The notes beneath the pieces were generated by a model. It saw only the letters and a list, made by a program, of their open reading frames with translations, was not told the origin of the DNA and made no database searches. The position numbers were made by a program, and so were the translations under genes. From NCBI GenBank assembly GCA_934047225.1, contig OW203984.1, forward strand, positions 1,435,201-1,499,200: a stretch of 64,000 nt of DNA, given 5' to 3'. This stretch comes from Ypsolopha sequella (taxonomy: Eukaryota; Arthropoda; Insecta; Lepidoptera; Ypsolophidae). Positions 42,688 to 51,715 of the stretch are shown piece by piece (position 1 is the first letter of the stretch; every line of letters begins with the position of its first letter).

Positions 42688-45600
42688 TTTCTCCCGCCGT
42701 CGCAGCTTTGCGATTCTACTGGAAGCACGACGATCTTCTTCGTGGGTCTCTTCAGCGTGTGTCCGTGCCGCGTCGTGACGTCGACGACTCTAACCTCGCC
42801 GTCCTTTCCAGGGTAGACTCGGCTGACTCTTCCTCGCGGCCATGTGTTCCTGGGCAGGTTCGGGTCGCAGATGATCACTAGATCGCCGATCTTCGGTGCT
42901 ACGCCGGTCGTACGAGGCTCCCGCCGGTTCTGGAGTGTAGGGAGATATTCCTTCATCCAACGGCTCCAAAACATGTCGGCGAGTCGCTGCGCGCGTCTCC
43001 AGTGCTTGCGCGCGTCCAATTCCTCTTCTGTGAAGACGCCGGGAGTTGGGACGTGGGAGTTGGGACCCAGCAGGATGTGGTTTGGTGTCAGCGCCTCGGG
43101 CTCCTCCGGTGTGACTGATACTTGAGTGAGAGGGCGAGAGTTGACCGTGTTCTCCACCTCCAGCAGCAGCGTGTGCAGAGTCTCGTCGCTTGGATACTTC
43201 TCGTGCAGCGTTTCTCGCAGGGCTTCCTTGACGGAATGGACCATCCGCTCCCATGCTCCACCTTGAAATGGGGCCCCGGGTACGATGAAGCGCCACTGGA
43301 TCCGTCGAGAGGAGGCTTCTTCTTCAACTGCCTCTAGCACCTCTTGTCTGGCTGCCTGTGTGAGCTCCTTGTCTGCAGCTCTGAAGCAGGTGGCGTTGTC
43401 TGACCACATCTCCTTGGGTACACCTCGTCGTGCGATGAATCTTCTAAGTGCAGCGATAGCGGAGTCCGCGCTCAATGATGCAGCCACTTCCAGGTGTATG
43501 GCTCTCGTGGTCATGCAGGTGAAAAGTGCTACGTATCTCTTCTCGTGATGCCGACCGACCGTTACTTCCATCGGTCCAAAGTAGTCGACTCCGGAGAACG
43601 TGAAGGGGCGCGCGTGATGTGACAGACGCGCGGGCGGTAGGTCTCCAGTCGCGGGGCTCGTCGGCTTTGCTTTCTTCAATCTGCAGACTAGGCAGGTCTT
43701 CAGGACTCCACGTACTGTTGGACGTATTCTCGTAACCCAGAATCGCTGTCTTATCTCGTTCACTACCATCTCGACGCCGCCGTGATGTAGTTTCTCGTGT
43801 ACGTATTGTACGTACATCTTCGTGTAGCGATGATTTCCGTCTAGTATAGCGGGACTCGCCGTCTCTTCATTGATTTCCGTAGTCACTGAAATTCTGCTAC
43901 GAAGTCGTAGCAATCCGTCGACACCGATGATAACGCTTAGTGACGATAGTTTGTCTCCAGGGGGCGGGGGTGTGCATCGTTCTATTCTTTCTCGCTCGCT
44001 CGCGTATATCTTCTGTACTGCTTGCACCCATAGGCGTTCCGCTTGTACTACGTAGTGAGCTTCTAATGAAACAAATTTTTTTTTTTGACTTTTCTTCGGT
44101 GTTGCTGACGGGTTTTTCTTATTTTCTTTTTTCTTATTCCAGGTAGGGTCTTCCTGTGCGTTTTCTCTTGTTCGTTTGCGTCTCGCGGCCGCCGTAACAT
44201 GTATTTTTCGACGACAAAGCTCGATGAATTGTAGAACGCGCGCCGTAGTTCGTACGAGTCGTTCCCATTTACTGAAGCGTTCGATGCTTGGTAGGTGCAC
44301 ATGCACCGAATAACTGTGAGTGAGGCCGCATCTATCTCTTTCTTCGCCGGTGATCTCGTGTGTTGATGTCCTCGTCTCGGTAGGCCATTCATTTTCTGAT
44401 AGTTTCAGGAATGTGGGGCCCTGAAACCACCGATGATTTCCACTGAAGTCGGCAGGTGTCGCTCTCGTAGCGTCGTCGGTGACATTTTCTTTTGTAGGGA
44501 GCCAACGCCATTCATTTTTCTTCGTAAGTTCTTCTATTTCTGCGAGTCGATGTGCTACGAACGTCTTGTAGTCGCGTGGTTCTGCTCTTATCCATGCTAG
44601 CACGGTGCGTGAGTCGCTCCAATAGGTTTTCTTGACGATTTCGAAGTCGTGTTCTGCGATGACGGTTTTCGTAAGTCGCGCTCCCAACAAAGCTGCTTGC
44701 AACTCAAGACGAGGCGTAGAGACTGGCTTGAGGGGTGTGACTCGACTCTTTGCTGCTACGAGGGCTACGTGTATGCTTCCGTCGGCGCGCTGTGTTCGTA
44801 TGAAGATAGCCGTAGCATATGCCTCTTCGCTTGCGTCTACGAAAGTGTGTAGCTCTCGAGTGTGCGCCGGCTCTACGTCGTAGCAGCGTGGAATGCGTAG
44901 CTTGTCGATAGTTCGTAGATTTGCTAGCCACGCCGTCCATTTATCTTGTAGTTCTGCCGGTAGAGGTTCATCCCATCCGGTTCCGTAGCGCCATGTCTCT
45001 TGCATAATTCTTTTTGCCGGTGTGGTGATCGGTGAGACGAGGCCAAGTGGGTCGAATAGAGACATGATGATGCTGAGGGCTTCTCTCTTCGTCGGCGGTC
45101 GCTCGTTGTTAAATATTTCGTTCGGTGTTTTATTCTTGTTTAACTGGAAGCCGAGGCAGTCTTCTTTCACGTCCCATAGCAGGCCGAGTGTTTTCTCAGT
45201 TTCGCTCCCGCCGATAGGGATTATTGTGGCTTCTGGGTGCGGTACTAGGGTGCGCTTGTTTGACACCCATCCTCGTAGTTCAAACCCGGCTTGACGATGT
45301 ATGAAGTTCACCAAGCAGGAGATTTTCTTAGCTTCTTCTTCGGTCGGGAAGCTGCAGATGAAGTCGTCCATATAATGATTCTTCTCGATGGCTTTTACGG
45401 CTTCTGGGTAGTGTGTAGAGTAGTCGGCTGCGTTCTTGTTCTTGATGTACAGCGCTGTGCATGGTGACGATGTTGCTCCAAATATTACCGACGTCATTTG
45501 ATATTCTTGTGGTCGGGTGTCGCCTCTCTCGTTTCCTCGCCATAGAAATCTCAGCGCGTCTCTGTCTTCTTCTCTTATCTTGATTTGCATGAACATTTCT

Positions 45601-45934
45601 TTGATGTCAGCTGAGATTGCATACGGATGTTGACGGAATCGCATGATGACCCCCGGAAGTGATTGTAGCAAGTCGGGACCGGAGAGTAACATGTCGTTGA
45701 GACTTCGACCGAAGGACCGTGCCGCTGCGTCATGAACAAGACGAATCTTCGGCTTTGACGGGTTGACGACGGCAAAGTGTGGTAGATACCATGTCTTCTA
45801 AGGTGTCGGCGCTGTAGTGGCTTGTGTCGCGTATCCCGACGTAAGTAGGTTTTCTATTCTCTCTTCATACTTCGTCTTCAGTTCTGGGTCGCGATCAAGC
45901 TTCTTCTCTAGATTTCGTAGCCGCTTGTATGCAT
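42645..45934 (-). pseudogene. pol: BEL pol region: RT, RNase H, integrase (broken at 5' end)
   Basis: Open from 45797 to 42645 in one frame; its first ATG is at 45692. Counting from there: RT with the catalytic Asp at 29 (ISADIKEMF) and YMDD at 107-110; RNase H with Asp286 (HTFVDAS), Glu330 and Asp360 (YWSDS); zinc-binding H2C2 (His632, His636, Cys667, Cys670); integrase triad Asp703 (GVDYFG), Asp765 (WSDNA), Glu815 (GGAWERM); C-terminal BEL-type domain to the end, which lies 43 bases inside the LTR. All catalytic residues are present. Upstream, the coding sequence continues to about 45934 but a TAG at 45798-45800 interrupts it just before the WYLPHFAVVNP motif, and it is in a different frame (offset -1) from gag-protease. 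Two separate lesions therefore disable expression of pol from this copy. Confidence 0.9.
42688..42698 (-). promoter_or_regulatory. Polypurine tract of the BEL element
   Basis: On the coding strand GGCGGGAGAAA lies immediately before the 3' LTR start TGTACA. It would prime plus-strand DNA synthesis. Confidence 0.75.
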
Positions 45935-48388
45935 CTAGTTGTTAGGTATCTTCATGTTGTCTTCTTTCCACAGGAGCCCAGTTTCGAAGCGACCATCTGG
46001 TAATCGACGACTTCTTTCTTCCAATATTTTCAGTGCTCTTTCTTCTGGATAATTTTTCTGTTTTCTCGCTTCGACGCCCAGAGATTCTAAGTCGAAGAAC
46101 TTCTTCATCATTGTTTCCATATCTTCATTCCTGTCTGTGGCTGTGATGTGGCCACAGAATGCGACTGGCTCGCATTGTGATGTACGGCAGCCATGTAGAA
46201 CCCAACCAAGTCGCGTGTAGGATGCGACAGGTTGATCTCGTCGTCCCGCTCGCACCTCAAGAGATATTATGAGGTCCCAGTTGTCTTGTCCGATGAGGAT
46301 CTTCGGACTGGCTTCTTCGTAGATTAATTGTTCCTCGAGGCCTCGTAGATGTGTGCAATCTTCTAAATCTTGTTCTCTGACCGATTGGCAGGCGAAGTTC
46401 AGTCGTCGAACGGTGCGTACGTTGTGCATAGTGTACTCGTCGCTTGAGTGTCTGCCTCGTATCTTGATCTTGACCAGCTTGCTCTGTTCGTGTTTGATCT
46501 CTGTTCCGCTGACTCCTTGGATCCACATTGTAGCTGCGGGTCCGTCGATACCCAGTGCCTCGGTGATAGTTTCGTCGATGATAGTGACGGTGCTTCCTTC
46601 GTCGAGCAGGGCATATGTGTTAATCGTGGAGCCATTTGGACTTGTGAGCGTGACTGGTGCGATCTTCAAGTATACTCGACGTGCTCTCGTACTGTCGCTG
46701 GTGGTGTTAGTGAGCTCGACAGTAGATGCGACTTCTTCTGGTTGTGGCTGCGGTGGCTCTGGTTCTGGTGCCGATCTGTTGTGATGAAGCAGGCGGTGAT
46801 GAGCCATCCGACATCCTTGCTGCCCACAGGTTCTCGCTCTGCAGTTGCCCCGGCGGTGGTTGCTACGCAAGCAACGGAAGCAGGCGTGTTGTTTCTTCGC
46901 TATTTCCCAGCGCTTATTGATGTCGGCGTTGAGAAACTGTCTGCAGTCGGGCAGCTGGTGGTCTTGTTTACACGCAGGGCATCGTTCGTTGCGTCTGTCT
47001 TCGGTGGTGAATGTGCGCTCGATTTTCTTCTTTATGACTTTGTCTTGAGCGGTGACGTCTTCGGGTAGTGCGTATGCTCCGCACTTGTCGGCCTCTTCGT
47101 TCAGGAACGTAGTTAATCTCTTGAGGTCGGGAACATCTTCTTTATTCTTTGCTGCGTAGTCGTACCATTTGTTCTTCATAATAGGCGTCAATTTCTCGAT
47201 GATTGACTTCACCATCTCTGGATTGTAAAGATAGTGAATCTTCTTCAGTGCTTCTATTGTAGCGACAATGTTGGCTACTCGGTTGGCGAATATGCAGACT
47301 TCTCGTGGATTGTCAGCTAATCTCGGGAGCATCTTCATCTTCTCCATTTCATTCATCGCGAGTGCGTCCGGACGCCCAAATCTTCTCTCCAGGGCTTCTA
47401 TGATGGCCCCAGGCTCCGGCTGGCTGATGAGGAGACTGTTGACAGCTTCTAGTGCTGCTCCCTTGATGCTTCTTCGTAGTCTCGCCACGTTTTCTGTCTT
47501 CGTAAATAAGTCTTCAGTTTCTCTGTAGGCGGCTTGAAATTGAAGCCAGCTGCTACACTGCCCGTTGAAGATAGGCAGTTCCTGTAGATATCTCGGCGAT
47601 TCTCTCGTAGTCATTCGTACGGCCTGAGTGAGTGCCGCTGCCAACGATGCGATGTCTGTATTCTGTGGCTGACGCGCAGGCCGGAGCTGTTCCTGTTCCT
47701 TGCCCCGGTGCTCAGGTGCTTCTTCTCCCTGGGCTCCCTGTCCTCGTCCTTGTTGCCCTTGACGCGCAGGCTTCGCTGGTACTTCTTCATGCTGAGATAA
47801 TGCTACTGGATCCTTTGAATTTTCCTTTGCAGAGCTTTCCTGATGCGTCTGCAGGTTTTTTTCCATTAGCGGAGAGCTTTCCTGTTGCTTCTCCAAATTT
47901 TCTTCCATTGGCGGAGAGCTTTCCTGATGCTTCTCCAGCCATTGTTCTACTTGTGCTGATTTTTCCTCTTCGTCAGCATCTTCTTCGTCTGACAATGATT
48001 CCTCGACACGAAGAGCACGAATTTTCTTCAATTTTATCTGCGCGAGTTCCAGCTTCAATTTAGCCAGCTCCTCTTCTGCCTCCAACTCCGCGAGGAGTTT
48101 CTTGCGGGAGGATTCGGAACGGCGAGAATGTGGGCGCTTCGGTTTCAACGTGGAATTTATAGATTCAACATCGTTGTTGGCCTTGGTGTTTGTTTTCTCC
48201 GTCGAACTGGTATTTTCGGTGCTGTTGGTAGCCGTGGTATCTTCGCTCGTAGTTCTCTCTGTGTCGGAACCATCAGTCGTGTTCACTTCCTTCGGCGGCT
48301 CTTCCTTGCTGGACTGGCTCCGTGTCGTCGGCATTTTCGTAGACTTTTCCGCTGGTATTTTCCGTTGATCCGGCTGTCGAAGGACCAT
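45935..48388 (-). CDS. gag: BEL gag-protease polyprotein
   Basis: 817 codons from the ATG at 48388; that ATG lies in a duplicated primer-site segment, so Met19 (48334, MPTTRSQSS) is the more likely start. Order: acidic, Ser/Thr-rich N-terminus; coiled-coil-like Lys/Glu stretch (95-130); three copies of a QESS-containing repeat (about 155-190); Gln/Gly-rich linker (205-240); capsid-like DUF1759 region (about 265-440); Cys/His motifs (CPACKQDH at 470 and CFRCLRSNHRRGNC at 503-516); retropepsin-like DUF1758 domain with LLDEGST at 594-600, Asp596 catalytic. The common family form is D-S/T-G, here D-E-G. The frame ends at KIPNN just before RT begins in another frame. Gag would assemble the particle and the protease process it. 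Confidence 0.9.
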   Translation of the reverse strand: MVLRQPDQRKIPAEKSTKMPTTRSQSSKEEPPKEVNTTDGSDTERTTSEDTTATNSTENTSSTEKTNTKANNDVESINSTLKPKRPHSRRSESSRKKLLAELEAEEELAKLKLELAQIKLKKIRALRVEESLSDEEDADEEEKSAQVEQWLEKHQESSPPMEENLEKQQESSPLMEKNLQTHQESSAKENSKDPVALSQHEEVPAKPARQGQQGRGQGAQGEEAPEHRGKEQEQLRPARQPQNTDIASLAAALTQAVRMTTRESPRYLQELPIFNGQCSSWLQFQAAYRETEDLFTKTENVARLRRSIKGAALEAVNSLLISQPEPGAIIEALERRFGRPDALAMNEMEKMKMLPRLADNPREVCIFANRVANIVATIEALKKIHYLYNPEMVKSIIEKLTPIMKNKWYDYAAKNKEDVPDLKRLTTFLNEEADKCGAYALPEDVTAQDKVIKKKIERTFTTEDRRNERCPACKQDHQLPDCRQFLNADINKRWEIAKKQHACFRCLRSNHRRGNCRARTCGQQGCRMAHHRLLHHNRSAPEPEPPQPQPEEVASTVELTNTTSDSTRARRVYLKIAPVTLTSPNGSTINTYALLDEGSTVTIIDETITEALGIDGPAATMWIQGVSGTEIKHEQSKLVKIKIRGRHSSDEYTMHNVRTVRRLNFACQSVREQDLEDCTHLRGLEEQLIYEEASPKILIGQDNWDLIISLEVRAGRRDQPVASYTRLGWVLHGCRTSQCEPVAFCGHITATDRNEDMETMMKKFFDLESLGVEARKQKNYPEERALKILEERSRRLPDGRFETGLLWKEDNMKIPNN

Positions 48389-48439
48389 GCAATGTGCAAA
48401 TTCCTTTTATCCGGCTTTCGAAGGACCATGAAATGTGCA
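48368..48439 (-). repeat. 31-bp direct repeat covering primer site and LTR edge
   Basis: ATCCGGCTGTCGAAGGACCA..ATGTGCA (48368-48398) is repeated at 48409-48439 with two differences. The outer copy overlaps the true primer binding site and the first bases of the LTR; the inner copy contains the same arrangement inside the element. Confidence 0.85.
48411..48428 (-). promoter_or_regulatory. Primer binding site, probably tRNA-Tyr
   Basis: On the coding strand TGGTCCTTCGAAAGCCGG starts 5 nt inside the 5' LTR. TGGTCCTTCGA complements the 3' end TCGAAGGACCA known from insect tRNA-Tyr; two extra A follow before GCCGGA resumes the match. Confidence 0.65.
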
Positions 48440-49444
48440 GCACAGCCTCAGGATAGCTCAGTGGGGTCGGGCCGTACTGCACTATAATAGATTGCCGGGT
48501 TGTGAAAGCCAACAAAAACACCGCTTTGTGGACCCAAGGAGTGCAGCCAGGAACTAGGTAGAGTGCCAGATCTTCTACTTTTCTATTTCCTTTTAGGAAT
48601 AGTGCTCGGAATGTGAATGAATGTGGACGGCGCTCCACCCGTTTTTATAGCACTTTCTCTGTACGCACACATAGGCATTCTACCTCACCCCCTGGAGCAT
48701 TATTTTATTATTTATTCATGCTTAATCATTCTATTTACAATTAATTCTTATTTCTAACTTATTCTAGATCCTTAGGTCTACACATAGGTACTACGATCAT
48801 TACGCTACGACGTCTGGGAGCGGACTGGCGGCCAAAAATGTGCTGCGCGGGTATTTATACTTCCTCAACCCCCACCTCAGTAGTATAAATACGCGCCCTA
48901 TATGGCCAACCGTCCTCAGTCTGCTTCCCACCGTCGTAACGCTAACATACCATGCTGTTATGCCTATTTTCAGACTACTTAGGTATTTTCTAGCATACCT
49001 AAGTACCTAGATCTACGTATAGCCTATCTTGTACCTAGGTTTTATTCTAAAACCTAGCTAGGCGTATCAATGAAACAATCATAGCAAATTATCTTTATTC
49101 TGTAAGTTCTTAATATTACCTTGTAACTATTTATTGTATTCTATTTATTAAGCTATTTTAATGCTTATTTATTCAGAGTCGGATAGCTGTTTTATCTACT
49201 TATTCATGTCTGTACTATGTTGCAGCTATCCGAGTAAATAAACACACGGGACTAATTTATTTATTTACCTAAACTTAATACTATGCTATTTACATACTTA
49301 TTTACATGAAAAGTCCGTGATATTTTCATGAAAAACGCGAAAATGTGTGAAAATGCGTCTGTTAGGTAACGCCGCGCAACTATACCCTAAATTCGCGTAG
49401 TTCACATATTTTCCGCTAGAGGCGCGCGTGTCTCGTCGTGTACA
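48434..49444 (-). repeat. BEL element 5' LTR (1011 bp)
   Basis: Coding-strand order: U3 from 49444; TATA-like GTATAAATAC at 48849-48860; expected start about 30 bases further (near 48820); AATAAA signals at 48711-48716 and 48704-48709; U5 to 48434. A small frame starting at 48638 and running into the leader occurs in both LTRs and has no known domain. Confidence 0.9.
48845..48896. promoter_or_regulatory. Back-to-back TATA boxes in the BEL LTR
   Basis: GCGCGGGTATTTATACT (48845-48861) and AGTATAAATACGCGC (48882-48896) are inverted copies, giving a TATAAATA box on each strand 20 nt apart. The other LTR has the same arrangement at 42080-42131. The minus-strand box suits the element's own transcription; the plus-strand box would fire outward. 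Confidence 0.55.
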
Positions 49445-49449
49445 CTTAC

Positions 49450-49909
49450 ATCTCAACAACAGCTGGTTCTATAGACTTGAAATTTTACATATAGATACCT
49501 TATATAGTGAAGGCGTCCACTAAGAAAGGATTTTTCAAAACATACCCCCTAAGGGGGTGAAACGGGTGTCCAAAGTTTGTATGGGGAAACAAGAGTACTC
49601 TTATCTATAAATGTGTTTCAAGTTTTTTTCAGAATTCAACCCCTAAAAGGGGGAAATGGGGTAAAAATTTTGAAAATCAACATGGGTGTCGTTTGAATGG
49701 TTTATCGGGTCGCTGATTACGAAAACAACAACGATTTTAAAATCCAACGTGGTTGACGTGAAAAAGGCTTTGAAATTCGACCATTTTTCGAAGCTCATAG
49801 CTAGGCAAAGATTGGAGATAGATAAAAAGTGTGAAAGCTAAAGTTGTAGAAAATTTTATCAGCTTTCATTATTTAGTAAAACAAAATTTCGTACAATGCA
49901 CGGTTTTCG
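49450..49909. other. Central part of the split inverted-repeat element
   Basis: Contains CATACCCCCTAAGGGGGTGA and CCCCTAAAAGGGGGAAATGG, two local C/G palindromes typical of certain lepidopteran repeats. No ORF. Confidence 0.45.
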
Positions 49910-50064
49910 AGATGTAAGCAAAAAACCAAAAAATGGGATCTTCTTTGTGCCCCCCCTCCTCGGGCTCGACTCGGAGGGGCAAGGACTTTTAGCATGTTTA
50001 TCTCCTAACTAGTCCAAACAAAGTTCCTAAGTTAAAGATCCTGCTTTCGACTTTTCCATCCACA

Positions 50065-50306
50065 AATTATTCGTTGCTTAAGCTAATAAATAAATCTTCC
50101 GCGAGCGTCGCCTAGCTAAGAGAAAGTATAAAATAACAAATATAAAGAAATATAAAAATAGAAATGCAATATTTAATAATTAATAACAACTTACTTGCAC
50201 GGATGGTAACTAGGTCATTTTGTTAAAAAATTTAATAGAATAAATTCAAGACTAGTAAAATTAATGCGTTGCAACTATTTATTTCCTACATAATAGTACT
50301 TTTACG
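50065..50306. other. Spacer
   Basis: AT-rich DNA between the inverted-repeat element and the 29-bp array; nothing recognised. Confidence 0.3.
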
Positions 50307-51002
50307 AAATTGTACCCTAGCAGCCGGTGAACGATAAATTGTACCCTAGCAGCCGGTGAACGATAAATTGTACCCTAGCAGCCGGTGAACGATAAATTGT
50401 ACCCTAGCAGCCGGTGAACGATAAATTGTACCCTAGCAGCCGGTGAACGATAAATTGTACCCTAGCAGCCGGTGAACGATAAATTGTACCCTAGCAGCCG
50501 GTGAACGATAAATTGTACCCTAGCAGCCGGTGAACGATAAATTGTACCCTAGCAGCCGGTGAACGATAAATTGTACCCTAGCAGCCGGTGAACGATAAAT
50601 TGTACCCTAGCAGCCGGTGAACGATAAATTGTACCCTAGCAGCCGGTGAACGATAAATTGTACCCTAGCAGCCGGTGAACGATAAATTGTACCCTAGCAG
50701 CCGGTGAACGATAAATTGTACCCTAGCAGCCGGTGAACGATAAATTGTACCCTAGCAGCCGGTGAACGATAAATTGTACCCTAGCAGCCGGTGAACGATA
50801 AATTGTACCCTAGCAGCCGGTGAACGATAAATTGTACCCTAGCAGCCGGTGAACGATAAATTGTACCCTAGCAGCCGGTGAACGATAAATTGTACCCTAG
50901 CAGCCGGTGAACGATAAATTGTACCCTAGCAGCCGGTGAACGATAAATTGTACCCTAGCAGCCGGTGAACGATAAATTGTACCCTAGCAGCCGGTGAACG
51001 AT
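50307..51002 (+). repeat. Tandem array, 29-bp unit, 24 copies, apparently identical
   Basis: Unit AAATTGTACCCTAGCAGCCG plus GTGAACGAT; 24 x 29 = 696 bp exactly. I found no variant in any copy. Such uniformity means very recent expansion or constant homogenisation. TAGCAGCCGG within the unit matches the family K terminus found 60 bp beyond the array. Confidence 0.95.
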
Positions 51003-51060
51003 AAATACATTTTATTATATTTCACAAATATTCCATTTTGTTATAACTGCGAGTATAGTA

Positions 51061-51095
51061 GTTTAGCAGCCGGATTGTGAAAAACCGAACATTGT
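51061..51095 (+). repeat. Family K terminus
   Basis: TTTAGCAGCCGGATTGTGAA then AAACCGAAC corresponds to the left end of 63292..63666. Confidence 0.5.
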
Positions 51096-51529
51096 TAAAT
51101 GACTTAAATAAATGAAATGAAAAATCCCATTTTATATCTGCTGCATATCTAGTAAATATTAATTAATCATGTAAAATGCCTTTTCAAGAAGTTCATCATG
51201 AAATATGGCAAGGGGGCGTGGCGCTTGTGAACACATGAGGCCAAAACTAGGCCGCATGCGATACCCAATGTCGATAGAGATGTGATGTGTTGTGTTGTCC
51301 GACTGTCCGTGGCTACAGGATGACGCGCCACCTGCTTTGTGCTTGTCAAATACGTGAGAAATGAGCACGTGTGCCGTACTTATAGTTTTTCTTTGTGTTA
51401 TGTCAGTGAAATAAGTGTGAGGAAACGTGGAGACATCTGAACACGAATAATTAGAGTAATAAGGCAAATCTCCTTACATCTGTGTGTAAAACCAACTTTT
51501 GCACAGATACTGCCCCGAATCAATTTTTT
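51096..51529. other. Spacer
   Basis: Minus-strand frames at 51159-51467 overlap each other in two phases and show no domain. Confidence 0.3.
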
Positions 51530-51715
51530 ATTGTATTTATTACACTTTTGCACATTTACATAAAAAGTATTAAACTAAGAAAAAAAAATTAAACTACTTG
51601 ATTATAATAAAAAGCATTGTGTGCAAGGCGGCACTTATTGCTATAGCAATATCTTCCAGGCAACCTTAGGGTGAAAGAAAGATATATGAATGAAACTCTG
51701 CGAGGGTAGTGTAAA
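51530..51715 (-). mobile_element. LINE 3' end, minus strand
   Basis: AAGGCGGCACTTATTGCTAT and CTTCCAGGCAACCTTAGGGT are the reverse complement of the 3'UTR signature at 9495..9720. The T-rich left part (TTTTTTATTGTATTTATTAC) is the reversed tail. Confidence 0.65.

Larger units (their letters stand above)
41669..49444 (-). mobile_element. BEL/Pao LTR retrotransposon, complete but defective
   Basis: Two LTRs of about 1.0 kb, a 5-bp duplication, a primer binding site, a polypurine tract and gag-protease-reverse transcriptase-RNase H-integrase coding regions in BEL/Pao order, all on the minus strand. LTR similarity above 99 percent shows recent insertion. Gag-protease is open (45935..48388), but pol has a frameshift at its junction and a TAG further on, so this copy cannot make a continuous polyprotein. 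No envelope-like frame was seen. Confidence 0.95.
41509..50064. repeat. Inverted-repeat element split by the BEL insertion
   Basis: The left arm (41509-41668: TGTGGATGGAAAAGTCGAAA, GGACTAGTTAGGAAATAAAC, GAGTCGAGCCCGAGG) is the reverse complement of the right arm (about 49910-50064: CCTCGGGCTCGACTC, TCCTAACTAGTCCAAACAAA, TTTCGACTTTTCCATCCACA). Pairing continues past the insertion site (CTTACATCTC at 49445 against GAGATGTAAG at 49912). Removing the BEL element leaves about 775 bp. Confidence 0.8.

Noticed and set aside
45925..45945. Programmed -1 ribosomal frameshift between protease and RT
   Set aside because: The bases before the stop (CCTAACAACTAG) do not form an X XXY YYZ slippery heptamer, and protease is usually in frame with RT in BEL elements; a mutation is more likely.
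46353..48487. Plus-strand frames across the BEL element
   Set aside because: Antisense shadows of gag and pol, caused by their codon composition.
48273..48638. 121-residue frame starting in the BEL 5' LTR, with a 102-residue partner in the other LTR
   Set aside because: It lies in LTR and leader, shows no domain and is present only because the LTRs are identical.
50307..51002. CRISPR array
   Set aside because: The 29-bp units are contiguous without spacers, and the setting is an insect genome.
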